Of a stretch of DNA of 64,000 nucleotides, positions 36,052-44,865 are shown piece by piece (within the stretch, counting starts at the first letter, position 1; each line of letters opens with the position of its first letter). This stretch comes from Acidobacteriota bacterium. GTDB taxonomy: Bacteria > Acidobacteriota > Holophagae > Acanthopleuribacterales > Acanthopleuribacteraceae. Location of the stretch: NCBI GenBank assembly GCA_002747255.1, contig PDUC01000026.1:62001-126000 (forward strand), in the 5' to 3' direction. Position numbers and translations under genes: made by a program. Under the pieces are notes generated by a model. That model was not told the DNA's origin. It saw only the letters and a list, made by a program, of their open reading frames with translations, and made no database searches.

Positions 36052-36855
36052 TCAAATAACGATCAGTTTTTCTAAAAGGGCCGCTGGCATTTTGGATCGC
36101 AGCAATTTCTCGACTCTACCCGGTGTGTATCGGGAACTTAAATGCTGTGCGATCAGAATGTCATTCTGAAAATAGTTTTTTGGGATTAAACACAGCAGAT
36201 CATTGAGGTGCATGTGTCCATATTGCCGCGCTTTTTCAATCTCACTCTCTTCGATAAAGGTCAGTTCCATATTCAAAATGGTGGATTTCCCCAATTCGGG
36301 ATATGCAAGCAGCGTTTGAACGGAGTGATCACCAAGATAGGAGAGAAAGGGAATGTCCGGTGAATGCCTGTTCAAGTAGAGGTGAAAGCCAATGGATGCT
36401 TTTCGGTGATGAGTTTGTATGGCTTCAACCCGGGCGCCCTTCTCCAGTGTCACCTGTTTACCGAACGCCAATCCAATAATCGGGGGAATTTCCTCCTGAC
36501 TCCTTCCGTTGAGCTGAAACCAGGCTCCAATTGCGTTCCGGAAGTCGATTTCAACGTCCTTTGGAACGTAATAGAATGCGGGCGGTAAATTGAACAATCG
36601 GCGATACTGAATATGTCGCATCACACCCCAACTGTGATCTTCATGGGCATGAGTAATAAAGATGTGTTTGCAGGGGACGGCCTCCATGGAACAAAATCCC
36701 ATATCAAATGCGATTTGCCTTTTTTTGAAAAGACAATACGTGTGGTGAGCGCTTTTGGAGTGCATCAGCAGCTTTTCACCAAACAGGGTCAGTGAAACGG
36801 GGATTGGAGCGAGATCGCTCTTTCCCGCGAAAAAGGGCATTTTTGGATTTGACAT
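36052..36855 (-). CDS. RNase Z-like metallo-beta-lactamase-fold hydrolase
   Basis: 267 residues from ATG 36855, chosen because AGGAG precedes it at 6 bases; an upstream ATG (36879) has none. The metal site HAHEDH (69-74) is complete, followed by a histidine in 'QTHHRKASIG', an aspartate in 'YLGDHS', the 'YGHMHLNDL' histidine motif and 'AQHLSSRYTP'. The last two match the RNase Z subgroup, where the final histidine contributes to the dinuclear zinc site and 'HxSxRY' is conserved. RNase Z trims tRNA 3' ends, but the flexible arm is not obvious and the protein is short, so another phosphodiesterase role is possible. Confidence 0.75.
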   Translation of the reverse strand: MSNPKMPFFAGKSDLAPIPVSLTLFGEKLLMHSKSAHHTYCLFKKRQIAFDMGFCSMEAVPCKHIFITHAHEDHSWGVMRHIQYRRLFNLPPAFYYVPKDVEIDFRNAIGAWFQLNGRSQEEIPPIIGLAFGKQVTLEKGARVEAIQTHHRKASIGFHLYLNRHSPDIPFLSYLGDHSVQTLLAYPELGKSTILNMELTFIEESEIEKARQYGHMHLNDLLCLIPKNYFQNDILIAQHLSSRYTPGRVEKLLRSKMPAALLEKLIVI

Positions 36856-37305
36856 ACTTTGCTCCTGTCCAGCTGTCATTATAGCCTATGGATGGCATCT
36901 TACACACCGGATGAAAGTCCGATCAGCCGAAACGGGACATGAAGAGCGATCCATTCGGCACTGTGAGCAGCAGACATAAGAGCGATGCAACCCGTTTGAC
37001 ACATGGATCTTCACTCCATTGGCAGCCATCGAGAGCTTGGCCGTTGCGGGCAAATGAACCATGGGAATGGGTTCGCATGGACAAGGTGATCAGGTCACAG
37101 TTGGAAAGGAGCGATCTCGGTGGCATCATGAGATGGCTGCTCAATATTCATCTTCCATTTTTCCGCTCGATACGTATGGAAAATTTATGTAACGACCCAC
37201 CGTTCAAACCGACAATTCGATGGTAATAGATTACTGGGTCAGGTATAATGGTATTTCTTTTGATGTTTGTTAGCTCAGCATCCATTTCACATGAGGAGGT
37301 TTATT
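36856..37305. other. Intergenic region before the 2-oxoacid oxidoreductase genes
   Basis: No supported gene. Open frames exist but lack ribosome binding sites and recognisable domains. A perfect -10 TATAAT is at 37244-37249, about 57 bases before the oxidoreductase start, with only a poor -35 (TGGTAA, 37221-37226). The roughly 300 bases upstream of it look structured in places but I could not assign an RNA. Confidence 0.45.
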
Positions 37306-38712
37306 ATGGCAAAGAAAAAACCTCGGCCAAAACCGCATCTGGAAGCTCAGTACTGTAAAGGTTGTGGTCGTTGTATTGAAGCCTGTCCAACAGGCTGTAT
37401 CTCTTTGGGTCAGGAAATTCACCCGGAAACAGGTCTGGTTCCCGTTGTGTTCACTTTAGAGGACTGCACAGCTTGTGGACTCTGTTTTTCTGCCTGTCCA
37501 GAGCCTTTCGGCATATCAGGGGAAATTGTCGAAGCGGATTTTGAACTTTTAGATCCCGAAAAGATGTTTGGGGCAAGAGAGAGTAATGCCATAGAGCCCG
37601 TTGATATTCCCGATGAAACGATTCCTGTTCCATCTGTTCAACCACTTGTCATTAAAGGTACCTACGCTTCGGCCATTGGCGCCTTGTTTGCCGGTTGTCG
37701 TCATTTCTTTGGTTATCCCATTACACCGTCTACGGAAGGTGCCGAGTTAATGGCAAAAATCTTACCTAAACTGGACGGAGTTTTCCTGCAGGCAATCAGT
37801 GAAGTTGCCACCGTTAACATGATGTACGGTTGTGGCGGGGCTGGCTTGCCCTGTATGACCTTTACATCTTCTCCGGGCTTCAGCTTAATGCTCGAAGGTG
37901 TTTCCTACATGATCGGTGCAGAAGTACCCGGCGTTTTTGTCAACGTCATGAGAGGCGGTCCTGGCCTGGGCAACATCGCGCCTGAGCAGGCAGACATCAA
38001 GCTGGTCTGTCGCGGATTGGGACATGGGAATACCCATGCCATTGTTTTAGCTCCTTCCACTCCGCAGGAAATGCTGGATGTCACCATCCAGGCCTTTGAA
38101 TTGAGTTTCAAATATCGCAACCCGGTTATTATTATCAGCGATGGTTATCTTGGTCAGATAACAGGCATCGTTAAAGTGCCAGACAGCATGAAAAAGCCCG
38201 GTATTCCCAAGTGGGGCGTTTACGGGGATGCTGAACACAGAGCCAATCTGATTACTTCCATCTTCCTTTCAGAGCCTGACCTGGAAAAACACAATATCTA
38301 CTTAAATGAAAAGTATCGGGAAATCGCAGCGAACGAACAGATGGTCGATCTGTTTGAATGTGAAGACGCGGAAGTTCTGCTGGTCGCCTGCAACACGCCA
38401 GCGCGCATGGCCAAAGGCGCTGTTGAAGAATTGAGAAACCAGGGTATCAAAGCCGGCTTGTTCCGACCTGTCACCGTATGGCCTTTCCCCATTGACGAAC
38501 TGAAACGGCTGCTGCCTCATATCAGGGATATCGTCGTCGTTGAAGCCAGTGAAGGCCAACTGGAAAATGAAATGAGACTCGCACTCTCAAAGGCCGGTAT
38601 TCAAAACATACCTGAAATCAACCATGTTCGCAGATACGGTGGTGTTTTGCCGCAATTGGAAGAAATTGTCGAGAAAGTAAACACAATGGTCTGTGTTGGG
38701 GCGGAGGGTTAA
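37306..38712 (+). CDS. 2-oxoacid:ferredoxin oxidoreductase, fused delta-alpha subunit
   Basis: 468 residues. ATG 37306 follows AGGAGG. The first 75 residues are a 2x[4Fe-4S] ferredoxin module (delta): CxxCxxCxxxC in 'CKGCGRCIEACP' and again in 'CTACGLCFSACP'. After a linker, the alpha subunit begins near residue 110 (GTYASAIGALFAGCRHFFGYPITPS), carrying the 'GYPITPS' signature and, in the middle, 'EVATVNMMYGCGGAGLP'. The complex oxidatively decarboxylates a 2-oxoacid (2-oxoglutarate or a branched-chain oxoacid) to acyl-CoA and reduces ferredoxin. Which oxoacid is used cannot be decided from sequence alone. The partner beta-gamma gene starts 4 bases later. Confidence 0.87.
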   Translation: MAKKKPRPKPHLEAQYCKGCGRCIEACPTGCISLGQEIHPETGLVPVVFTLEDCTACGLCFSACPEPFGISGEIVEADFELLDPEKMFGARESNAIEPVDIPDETIPVPSVQPLVIKGTYASAIGALFAGCRHFFGYPITPSTEGAELMAKILPKLDGVFLQAISEVATVNMMYGCGGAGLPCMTFTSSPGFSLMLEGVSYMIGAEVPGVFVNVMRGGPGLGNIAPEQADIKLVCRGLGHGNTHAIVLAPSTPQEMLDVTIQAFELSFKYRNPVIIISDGYLGQITGIVKVPDSMKKPGIPKWGVYGDAEHRANLITSIFLSEPDLEKHNIYLNEKYREIAANEQMVDLFECEDAEVLLVACNTPARMAKGAVEELRNQGIKAGLFRPVTVWPFPIDELKRLLPHIRDIVVVEASEGQLENEMRLALSKAGIQNIPEINHVRRYGGVLPQLEEIVEKVNTMVCVGAEG

Positions 38713-38716
38713 TATC

Positions 38717-40132
38717 ATGAGTACATTTTATTCAAAATTTGAGAGACACGCACACGGAGAAGGCCTGAAAGGCAAGTCAACTCACTATTGTCCCGGTTGC
38801 GGACACGGTTTGGCGCATCGTTTTCTGGCTGAAGCCATTGACGAACTGGAAATCCAGGATCGCACCATTGCTATTTCACCTGTTGGATGCAGCGTCTTTC
38901 TCTATTACTACTTTGATGTGGGCAATACGCAAGCCGCTCATGGCAGAGCACCCGCTGTCGCTTTGGGCCACAAAGTGGCCAACCCGGAGTCCATCGTGGT
39001 CAGCTATCAGGGTGATGGCGACCTGGCCTCCATCGGTATGGCGGAAATTATGCAAGCGGGTCAGCTTGGCATTCCCATTACGGTTGTCTTTATCAACAAT
39101 GCCATTTACGGTATGACAGGCGGACAATTGGCACCCACTACCCTGATGGGTCAAAAGACGTCCACGACCCCCGAGGGTCGCTATCCCCTGATGGGCGAAC
39201 CCATTCAAATGGCGGAAATTATCGCTCAATTGCCTGGCTCGGTTTACGTCGAGAGAACAGCTCTGTTTGATGCCAAGAACCGCAACAAAACCAAAAGAGC
39301 CATTAAGAAAGGCCTTAAACTGCAGAAAGAGAAGAAGGGATTCGCCTTCATCGAAGTTCTGGCGGAATGCCCGACTCACCTGAAAATGAGTCCCCTGGAT
39401 ACGGAACAGTGGGTTAAAGAAAACATGGTTCCCATTTTCCCTCTGGGCGTTAAAAAGGATGTCAAGGTTCCATCTACTTTTGAAATGGCCAAGCCCAGCT
39501 TCAAAGCCGAGAAACTGCTCACGGAAATTGACAGCTCAGCGGAAAAGATTCCCCGCTTCAGTAAGAAGTTTCCCGAACATCTTGATCATCGAGATGTCTC
39601 CCTCAAACTGGCAGGTGCCGGCGGTGACGGTGCCCAGACAGCAGCCATGTTAATTACCCACGCCGGTATCAATGAAGGCTACGATGCAACGCACATCCCC
39701 AGTTACGGACCTGAATCGCGTGGTGGAACCTCCTATGCCGACGTGCATGTGGCCAAAGACGAGGTTTTGAGTCCCGCATCAGGCCGGCCGCACATCTTAA
39801 TTGCCTTTAACCAGCCCAGCTTGATGAAGTTCGCTCCTACGGTGCGAAACAATGGCATCATTCTCTACGATTCCTCCATCGTTAAGGAAGAACCGGAAGT
39901 CGATGAAAGTATTCGCATGATTGGCGTTCCCTTCTCGGAAATTGCTGTTAAAGTGGGTATGCTGATGGTTAAAAACACAGTCGCGCTCGGTGCCCTGCAG
40001 GGTGCTTCGGAAATCTTCCCCAGTGAAACTTTCCTGACCACTATCAAAGACGCACTCAAACACAAGCAGAAGTATCTGCCCATGAATGAAGAGGCCTTCA
40101 ACCTGGGTCGAGACTATGTGAAAAATATGTAA
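38717..40132 (+). CDS. 2-oxoacid:ferredoxin oxidoreductase, fused beta-gamma subunit
   Basis: 471 residues. The N-terminal half is the thiamine-diphosphate-binding beta subunit: 'HYCPGCGHGLAHRFLAEAID' (as HYCPGCGHGL / AHRFLAEAID), then 'GDGDLASIGMAE' and 'NNAIYGMTGGQLAPTT', where GDGD...NN binds TPP-Mg. The C-terminal half from about residue 300 is the gamma subunit ('LAGAGGDGAQTAAMLI', 'SYGPESRGGTSYADV'). With the delta-alpha protein this gives all four functional subunits in two chains. GGAGGG near the end of the upstream gene serves as the ribosome binding site for ATG 38717. A strong terminator follows the stop. Confidence 0.87.
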   Translation: MSTFYSKFERHAHGEGLKGKSTHYCPGCGHGLAHRFLAEAIDELEIQDRTIAISPVGCSVFLYYYFDVGNTQAAHGRAPAVALGHKVANPESIVVSYQGDGDLASIGMAEIMQAGQLGIPITVVFINNAIYGMTGGQLAPTTLMGQKTSTTPEGRYPLMGEPIQMAEIIAQLPGSVYVERTALFDAKNRNKTKRAIKKGLKLQKEKKGFAFIEVLAECPTHLKMSPLDTEQWVKENMVPIFPLGVKKDVKVPSTFEMAKPSFKAEKLLTEIDSSAEKIPRFSKKFPEHLDHRDVSLKLAGAGGDGAQTAAMLITHAGINEGYDATHIPSYGPESRGGTSYADVHVAKDEVLSPASGRPHILIAFNQPSLMKFAPTVRNNGIILYDSSIVKEEPEVDESIRMIGVPFSEIAVKVGMLMVKNTVALGALQGASEIFPSETFLTTIKDALKHKQKYLPMNEEAFNLGRDYVKNM

Positions 40133-40154
40133 TTCTTACTAAAACCTCAAAAAG

Positions 40155-40181
40155 GCCGGGTTACTGCAACCCGGCTTTTTT
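40155..40181 (+). terminator. Rho-independent terminator after the oxidoreductase operon
   Basis: GCCGGGTT (40155-40162), loop ACTGC, AACCCGGC (40168-40175), then six Ts (40176-40181): an 8-base GC-rich stem, 23 bases after the stop codon. Confidence 0.92.
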
Positions 40182-40329
40182 GGTTGTTGAGGTAAATGAT
40201 CGGGCTTACAGGTGAAGGGTTGATCTCACCGGAAATCGTGCAATCGCTCTCGTTTCCTTTGAGCCGACAACTCACTGAGCTTTTCACTTTATCCTTGCAA
40301 ATTTACCATAAGATAGTAATAATACAAGG

Positions 40330-41496
40330 ATGATTGAGCGGTATTGTCGGTCTCAAATACAAGAAGATCTGGCCCGGAATTCTGCTGTTGCCCTGGTCGG
40401 ACCACGTCAAGTCGGGAAAACGACACTGGCTCTAGAGCTCGCTGCGGGAATGGATTCTGCCTATATTGATCTGGAACTCCCCAGTGACAGTCAAAAGCTG
40501 GACGACCCTGAATTTTATTTCAGCCAACACAAGGGCCAACTCATGGTTATCGATGAAGTGCAGCGAAAGCCCGAGTTGTTTCGCATTTTAAGGAGCCAGA
40601 TTGACCGTAACAGAAGGACAGGATACCGAAATGCTCAATTTCTCTTACTTGGTTCAGCGTCAAATGAACTGCTCAACCAAACTTCGGAGTCCCTGGCCGG
40701 TCGGATCTCCTACCGGGAACTCCATCCTTTCAATCTGCTTGAAGTTGGGTCGGACAAATGGATTGACCTTTGGATAAAAGGTGGTTTTCCCGACTCCTTT
40801 CTCGGGCAACACAGTGTGAAATGGCGTCGTGATTTCATTCGAACCTATTTGGAACGCGATATTCCCATGTTGGGTTCGCGCGTTCCCGCTGAAACACTGC
40901 GGCGATTTTGGAGTATGCTCTGTCACAGTCAGGGACAGCTCTTCAACGCATCCAGGCTGGGCAGTAGCCTGGGCGTTTCCGGTCAAAGTATATCGCGCTA
41001 TCTCGATTTAATGGTTGACTTAATGCTGGTTCATCGTTTACAGCCCTGGCATAGCAACACCAAAAAGCGTTTGGTTAAAAGTCCTAAAATCTACATTCGC
41101 GACAGTGGGCTTCTACATGCCATTCTGAACATTTCGAGCATGGACGACTTGCTAGGTCATCCCATACTGGGTGCAAGTTTTGAGGGTTTTGTTATTGACA
41201 ATATACGCTCTGTGCTGCCTGGTCACGTTGAAACCTGTTTTTATCGCACGGCTGCGGGTGCAGAGATCGACTTGGTTTTAAGAGTCAATGGCGAACTCTG
41301 GGCTATCGAGATCAAGCATTCCACGATACCTAAGCTCACAAAGGGCTTTCATCTGGCCTGCCAGGATATTCTGCCCGCCAGGAAATACATTGTTTACAGT
41401 GGCAAAGAGACTTATAAAACAAAAGAAGGTGTGATCGTCGTTTCACTGACACAGATGTTGAACAAGTTGACTGAATTCAGCGATGGAGCCAGCTGA
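40330..41496 (+). CDS. AAA_14/DUF4143-family ATPase
   Basis: A 388-residue protein, full length for the family. Walker A is GPRQVGKTT (24-32) and Walker B 'LMVIDEVQRKPEL' with D75-E76. A central winged-helix-like region follows ('SRLGSSLGVSGQSISRYLDLM'; as SRLGSSLGVSG / QSISRYLDLM), then the DUF4143 C-terminal domain with a nuclease-like pattern, 'GAEIDLVL' followed by 'AIEIKHS' (D...E-x-K). The cellular role of these widespread ATPases is not established. The start codon has almost no leader (AAGGATG), so the transcript may be nearly leaderless. A decayed relative lies at 14993-15282. No mobile element or toxin gene is adjacent. Confidence 0.85.
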   Translation: MIERYCRSQIQEDLARNSAVALVGPRQVGKTTLALELAAGMDSAYIDLELPSDSQKLDDPEFYFSQHKGQLMVIDEVQRKPELFRILRSQIDRNRRTGYRNAQFLLLGSASNELLNQTSESLAGRISYRELHPFNLLEVGSDKWIDLWIKGGFPDSFLGQHSVKWRRDFIRTYLERDIPMLGSRVPAETLRRFWSMLCHSQGQLFNASRLGSSLGVSGQSISRYLDLMVDLMLVHRLQPWHSNTKKRLVKSPKIYIRDSGLLHAILNISSMDDLLGHPILGASFEGFVIDNIRSVLPGHVETCFYRTAAGAEIDLVLRVNGELWAIEIKHSTIPKLTKGFHLACQDILPARKYIVYSGKETYKTKEGVIVVSLTQMLNKLTEFSDGAS

Positions 41497-41601
41497 CTTA
41501 GAACGCGTTAGACCAGGGTAAAACAGGCGCGTGAATGCGTGCAATGTGTCAATCTGGGCCAAACTTGTCATACAGAAAACAGAATTGGAGCGGAAGTCTT
41601 T

Positions 41602-41805
41602 TTATTTCCGATCCACTTCTCTTTGTTTGGCCTGTTTCTTTTCCTGAGTTGCTTCTTTCTTCAGTCTTCCCTCGCGCTTCAATGCCCGTCTGAGGACGTA
41701 TTCCACCTGAGCGTTCATTGAACGCAAATCGTCCGAGGCCCAGCGACGCAAAGCGTCCAGGACCTCGGGATCGATGCGCATGAGAAAAGCTTCTCGTTTA
41801 GCCAT
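41602..41805 (-). CDS. Arc-like ribbon-helix-helix DNA-binding protein
   Basis: 67 residues. 'REAFLMRIDPEVLDALRRWASDD / LRSMNAQVEYVLRRAL' is the ribbon-helix-helix pattern: the beta strand near residues 4-10, helix A 'PEVLDALRRWA', helix B 'SMNAQVEYVLRRAL'. The last 20 residues are a basic/acidic tail. RHH dimers bind operators as pairs and are often autoregulatory. The gene starts 2 bases after the SPFH gene ends, so the two form an operon. A candidate operator lies upstream of that operon (42793-42813). The pairing of SPFH proteins with small Arc-like proteins occurs elsewhere in bacteria. Confidence 0.82.
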   Translation of the reverse strand: MAKREAFLMRIDPEVLDALRRWASDDLRSMNAQVEYVLRRALKREGRLKKEATQEKKQAKQREVDRK

Positions 41806-41807
41806 GC

Positions 41808-42767
41808 TCAGTTGTAAAGCGAACCCGTGTTGACGACCGGCTGGGTGTGGCGATCACTGCAGAGAACCACCAGCAAATTGGAAACCATGGTAGCCCGTCG
41901 CTCGTCATCGAGGTCGATAATATGCTTGGCAGCCAGTTCTTCCAGCGCCATCTCCACCATGCCCACCGCGCCTTCGACAATTTTTGTTCGCGCCGCAACC
42001 ACGGCCTGAGCCTGCTGTCGCTGCAGCATGGCTGCGGCAATTTCGGGTGCATAGGCCAGGTGGCTGATGCGCGCCTCTATGACCTTGACACCCGCTTTTT
42101 CCAGCCTTTCCTGGATGTCGGACTCAAGCTGGCCGCAGACATCTTCGGGGTTTCCCCGCAGGGATACGTCATTATCATGACTGTCGTAAGGATGACGGCT
42201 CGCCAGGTTGCGCAAGGCCGCTTCTGATTGAACGGCAACGAAGTCTTCAAAATCATCCACCTCAAAAAGCGCTTCAGCCGTGTCGACCACTTTCCACACG
42301 ACCACCGCTGAAATTTCGATGGGGTTGCCGTCCCTGTCGTTGACTTTTGACGGCTTGCCGGATGTGCGGGTGGCTTTTTGAAGGACTTTTCCAGCCGCAT
42401 CCTTCATTTCGGGCTTGTGTATGGAGCCCGTTTCAAAGTTGCGTACCCGGAGGGAAACCTTCTTTTTTGAGAAAAAGGGATTGACCCAGTAGAAGCCCGA
42501 TTTCAGTACCGACCCCCTGTAGACACCAAAGAGCAGCAAGACCCGGGCCTGGTTGGGTGCTACGGCCATAAAGCCGGCACACGAAATAATGGCCATAAGG
42601 AAAAGGGCAATGCCGGAGACAAGCTTGAGAACGGCCAGTGAACCGGCAACTGTTTTTATGTCATTCAATTCTGTAAAAAATAAAAGGGGACCCGCTACAA
42701 AAAGCGCGAGTGTGACAATAAGCGGGAACCAGCCCGAGATGGGATTATACGTTTTTTCAAGTACCAT
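41808..42767 (-). CDS. SPFH/Band 7-domain membrane protein
   Basis: 319 residues from ATG 42767, which is preceded by AGGAGG; an ATG 24 bases upstream lacks one. Two membrane segments come first (about 10-33 '[19 protein letters not shown]' and about 50-72), followed by a prohibitin/flotillin-like SPFH domain ('[25 protein letters not shown]' as [12 protein letters not shown] / GFYWVNPF) and an alpha-helical coiled C-terminal part ('[23 protein letters not shown]'; as [11 protein letters not shown] / [12 protein letters not shown]). SPFH proteins assemble into large membrane rings that organise microdomains or chaperone proteases. Co-transcribed with the RHH regulator downstream; substrate unknown. 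Confidence 0.85.
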   Translation of the reverse strand: MVLEKTYNPISGWFPLIVTLALFVAGPLLFFTELNDIKTVAGSLAVLKLVSGIALFLMAIISCAGFMAVAPNQARVLLLFGVYRGSVLKSGFYWVNPFFSKKKVSLRVRNFETGSIHKPEMKDAAGKVLQKATRTSGKPSKVNDRDGNPIEISAVVVWKVVDTAEALFEVDDFEDFVAVQSEAALRNLASRHPYDSHDNDVSLRGNPEDVCGQLESDIQERLEKAGVKVIEARISHLAYAPEIAAAMLQRQQAQAVVAARTKIVEGAVGMVEMALEELAAKHIIDLDDERRATMVSNLLVVLCSDRHTQPVVNTGSLYN

Positions 42768-42792
42768 TGTGAACCTCCTGTCTGATTTCACT

Positions 42793-42813
42793 ATGATATT
42801 ACGATGATATCAT
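42793..42813 (-). promoter_or_regulatory. Candidate operator of the SPFH/RHH operon
   Basis: Two direct ATGATAT repeats at 42793-42799 and 42804-42810 (11-base phasing), the second forming the palindrome ATGATATCAT (42804-42813). They lie 26-46 bases before the SPFH start, where the promoter should be. Ribbon-helix-helix repressors bind such paired half-sites; assignment to the RHH gene of this operon is inference. Confidence 0.4.
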
Positions 42814-42958
42814 TCAAGGGTTTCATTTGTAAGGAATATTTTTATTTTTTTTTATCAAACGATCAGTTCATTGCCTGATGGATAGACTGGTTGCTTGTTG
42901 TGCTTTTCTTCTTGAAAGCAGGAGATAGCCTGTATCTTTAAAGGCACCTTGTTTGTAT

Positions 42959-42987
42959 TTGACAGGTTATCGAAACTCCGATACGAT
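42959..42987 (+). promoter_or_regulatory. Promoter of the small exported ORFs
   Basis: A perfect -35 TTGACA (42959-42964), 17-base spacer, and -10 TACGAT (42982-42987), about 95 bases before ATG 43082. It is the main argument that the small frames downstream are expressed. Confidence 0.5.
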
Positions 42988-43081
42988 TGGCTTAAGCTAA
43001 GCTAAGGTAAGATGTAAATTACACCATTCAATAGATGGTCACGGTATGGCTTCATGTTGCAGCGTTCAGAACGAGGACAGG

Positions 43082-43258
43082 ATGTTAGTTTATTTTTTAT
43101 TACTGCCAATTCTAATCGAAGGTGAGTTAGTTCCAGAAAACGGCAACATAATTGGCCATCAAAAGTTCCCGTACCTCATTGAAAAACTCAAGTTCATACA
43201 GGATAACAAAGTACTGATGGTTCAAGGTGGCTTAGGGCTTATTTATGCTTACCGGTAA
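43082..43258 (+). CDS. Small putative exported protein (possibly 5' part of a frameshifted gene)
   Basis: 58 codons from ATG 43082, preceded by AGGACAGG and a good promoter at 42959-42987. It opens with a signal-like segment, MLVYFLLLPILIEGELVPENG, read as MLVYFLLLPILIEG / ELVPENG. No family is recognised. The frame ends at TAA 43256-43258, inside the start of the next frame. If one base is skipped, the protein continues naturally into the following ORF (IYAYR...NKSITVRLEKL), giving about 160 residues. It could be a decayed or mis-sequenced single gene, or two overlapping genes. Confidence 0.4.
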   Translation: MLVYFLLLPILIEGELVPENGNIIGHQKFPYLIEKLKFIQDNKVLMVQGGLGLIYAYR

Positions 43259-43553
43259 CAAAAGCATCACGGTACGTTTGGAAAAACTTGTAACGGACCA
43301 AGAAAAGAAGTTGAGTCAGGCACAATTCAGCATTGAACGGTTTAAACCAGGCTGCGTTTCAAGTGAGTGGCATACGGCAGGCGAACGGCCATTGGCGTTT
43401 CAGCTTCGGTTGAGTTATAAAAACAGAACTTATGACTCAATATGCTACCACTTCTTGAGTAATAAAGACGGGATGTATACCTCGAGAACCCGTGAAATGC
43501 CATTTGTTTTTATCCAAGAAAGGGCTTTTCGCCTGCCTGCGTTGAGCGTTTAA
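43245..43553 (+). CDS. Small ORF of unknown function (possible 3' part of the preceding gene)
   Basis: 102 codons from ATG 43245, overlapping the preceding frame by 14 bases. The start has no convincing ribosome binding site, which supports either translational coupling or a frameshift joining it to the upstream frame. The sequence is mixed charged and beta-rich, with a cysteine pair (PGCVSSEW, SICYHFL) and no recognised domain. It converges on the M56 peptidase gene, leaving 28 bases. Confidence 0.4.
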   Translation: MLTGNKSITVRLEKLVTDQEKKLSQAQFSIERFKPGCVSSEWHTAGERPLAFQLRLSYKNRTYDSICYHFLSNKDGMYTSRTREMPFVFIQERAFRLPALSV

Positions 43554-43581
43554 ATGAGAAGACGGCTTCATGCCGGTTTTG

Positions 43582-44865
43582 CTATTTCGACTTGTCGACG
43601 TTGAAGTCTATTTTGATGTAAGAGGAAACATCCGCCTCCTTTCCGTTCACTTTGCCTGGCTGAAACTGCCATTCTTTTAAGGCATCTTGAGCCGCTTGAA
43701 CAAATTCATAAGCGCCTTTGCTGGTGTCAGTCAATACATCGATGTCTTTAATCGTTCCATCTTTTCCAAAGATGACATTTAAGACAACATACCCGCCAAC
43801 GCCATCTTTTTGAGCCTTTTCAGGTATTTTAGGTTGCGTTCTTTTTGTAAATTCAGGCGGAGTTACGCCTTCATCGCCAACTGCGGGAACGCCTTTTTTG
43901 GATAATTTGACTTGTTCGGGTGTTTTTACTTCTTGTTTTTCGGTGTTTTCCGCCCTTGCAAATACCAGGGCACCCAAAATAACACTCAAACCTATGAGCA
44001 CGATGTGTTTGAATTGAAACATGTTTTGACCTCCTTCAAGTTCTTTGATTCTTTGAATGTTGGTTTTCTTGTTGTGAAAAAAGTAGTTTGCTAAATGGCT
44101 GGAAAAAGATAATCGCCCTTTTTTCTGTAACAGCACGGAGGCTAAGTCCTTGAAATAACGACGATCCTTTTGTTGACATTTTAAATCGCACCGCATTTCA
44201 GAATAGAGATTGGCTCTGGCCGACATGTAACTGATCAGGGGGTTCCACCAAAACAGACATTCCACACTGAACAGAATGATTTTCAGGAAGTTGTCGCCAT
44301 GAGCGATGTGAATGCATTCGTGAAAGAGCAGGGTGTCACGGTGTGGCTTGCTCAGATGATTGGCACCCAGCCAAATTTCGGGATGAGAGAGACCCACAAC
44401 ACAGGCTTCATGGGAATGGGGGATAACGCGAACGGGTAGTTTATGTTGTCTCTTCGTAAACAGGGATGGATTGAGTGTGATTTCTTTTAACTCAAGGATG
44501 TGTGAACCCTTTTTCAATGCGTTCAGTTGCTTTTTTATCCTGCTCCAACTCCACAACCATTTTAGAGCGGCGATGGATAACACCAATCCAAGCCAAAGGT
44601 TGAAGGCGGTATCAGTCTCGCGATGGGGCTCAATGGCAGATGCCTCCCAGGTGTCAACCACTTCGTAAACTTGAAGGTAAAGGTAGCCGGTTGATTCCCG
44701 GTCGACTGAAACAGGGAGCTCAAGAAGGTGAACAGGCAGTAACCACAGAGCCATTCCAATCAGAATGAGTGCAAGGCGAAAGCCAGGCGAACTGCCATTT
44801 AGTTTGTGGGTGAGGAACAAAATAATGAGGGAAAGAAGAAGGTTGACAATGATGTAGGAAATCAC
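43582..44865 (-). CDS. BlaR1-like M56 metallopeptidase with TonB-like C-terminus
   Basis: 427 residues. Three membrane helices (about 3-18, 30-48, 88-106) precede a cytoplasmic zinc-protease domain with HExxH at 182-186 (FHECIH) and a likely third ligand in 'YSEMRCD' (E223); a fourth helix is at about 282-300. BlaR1/MecR1 sensors then have a penicillin-binding domain; here a proline-rich linker leads instead to a TonB C-terminal-like fold (about 340-427: 'GGYVVLNVIFGKDGTIKDIDVL', 'ALKEWQFQPGKVNGKEADV'; each split at will). It probably cleaves or inactivates its partner BlaI-type repressor in response to an envelope signal. The start overlaps the end of blaI-like gene by 4 bases. Confidence 0.85.
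   Translation of the reverse strand: MISYIIVNLLLSLIILFLTHKLNGSSPGFRLALILIGMALWLLPVHLLELPVSVDRESTGYLYLQVYEVVDTWEASAIEPHRETDTAFNLWLGLVLSIAALKWLWSWSRIKKQLNALKKGSHILELKEITLNPSLFTKRQHKLPVRVIPHSHEACVVGLSHPEIWLGANHLSKPHRDTLLFHECIHIAHGDNFLKIILFSVECLFWWNPLISYMSARANLYSEMRCDLKCQQKDRRYFKDLASVLLQKKGRLSFSSHLANYFFHNKKTNIQRIKELEGGQNMFQFKHIVLIGLSVILGALVFARAENTEKQEVKTPEQVKLSKKGVPAVGDEGVTPPEFTKRTQPKIPEKAQKDGVGGYVVLNVIFGKDGTIKDIDVLTDTSKGAYEFVQAAQDALKEWQFQPGKVNGKEADVSSYIKIDFNVDKSK

Noticed and set aside
36939-37226. 95-codon plus-strand frame before the oxidoreductase genes
   Set aside because: No ribosome binding site, atypical residue composition (many W and R) and no domain; the region ends at a promoter.
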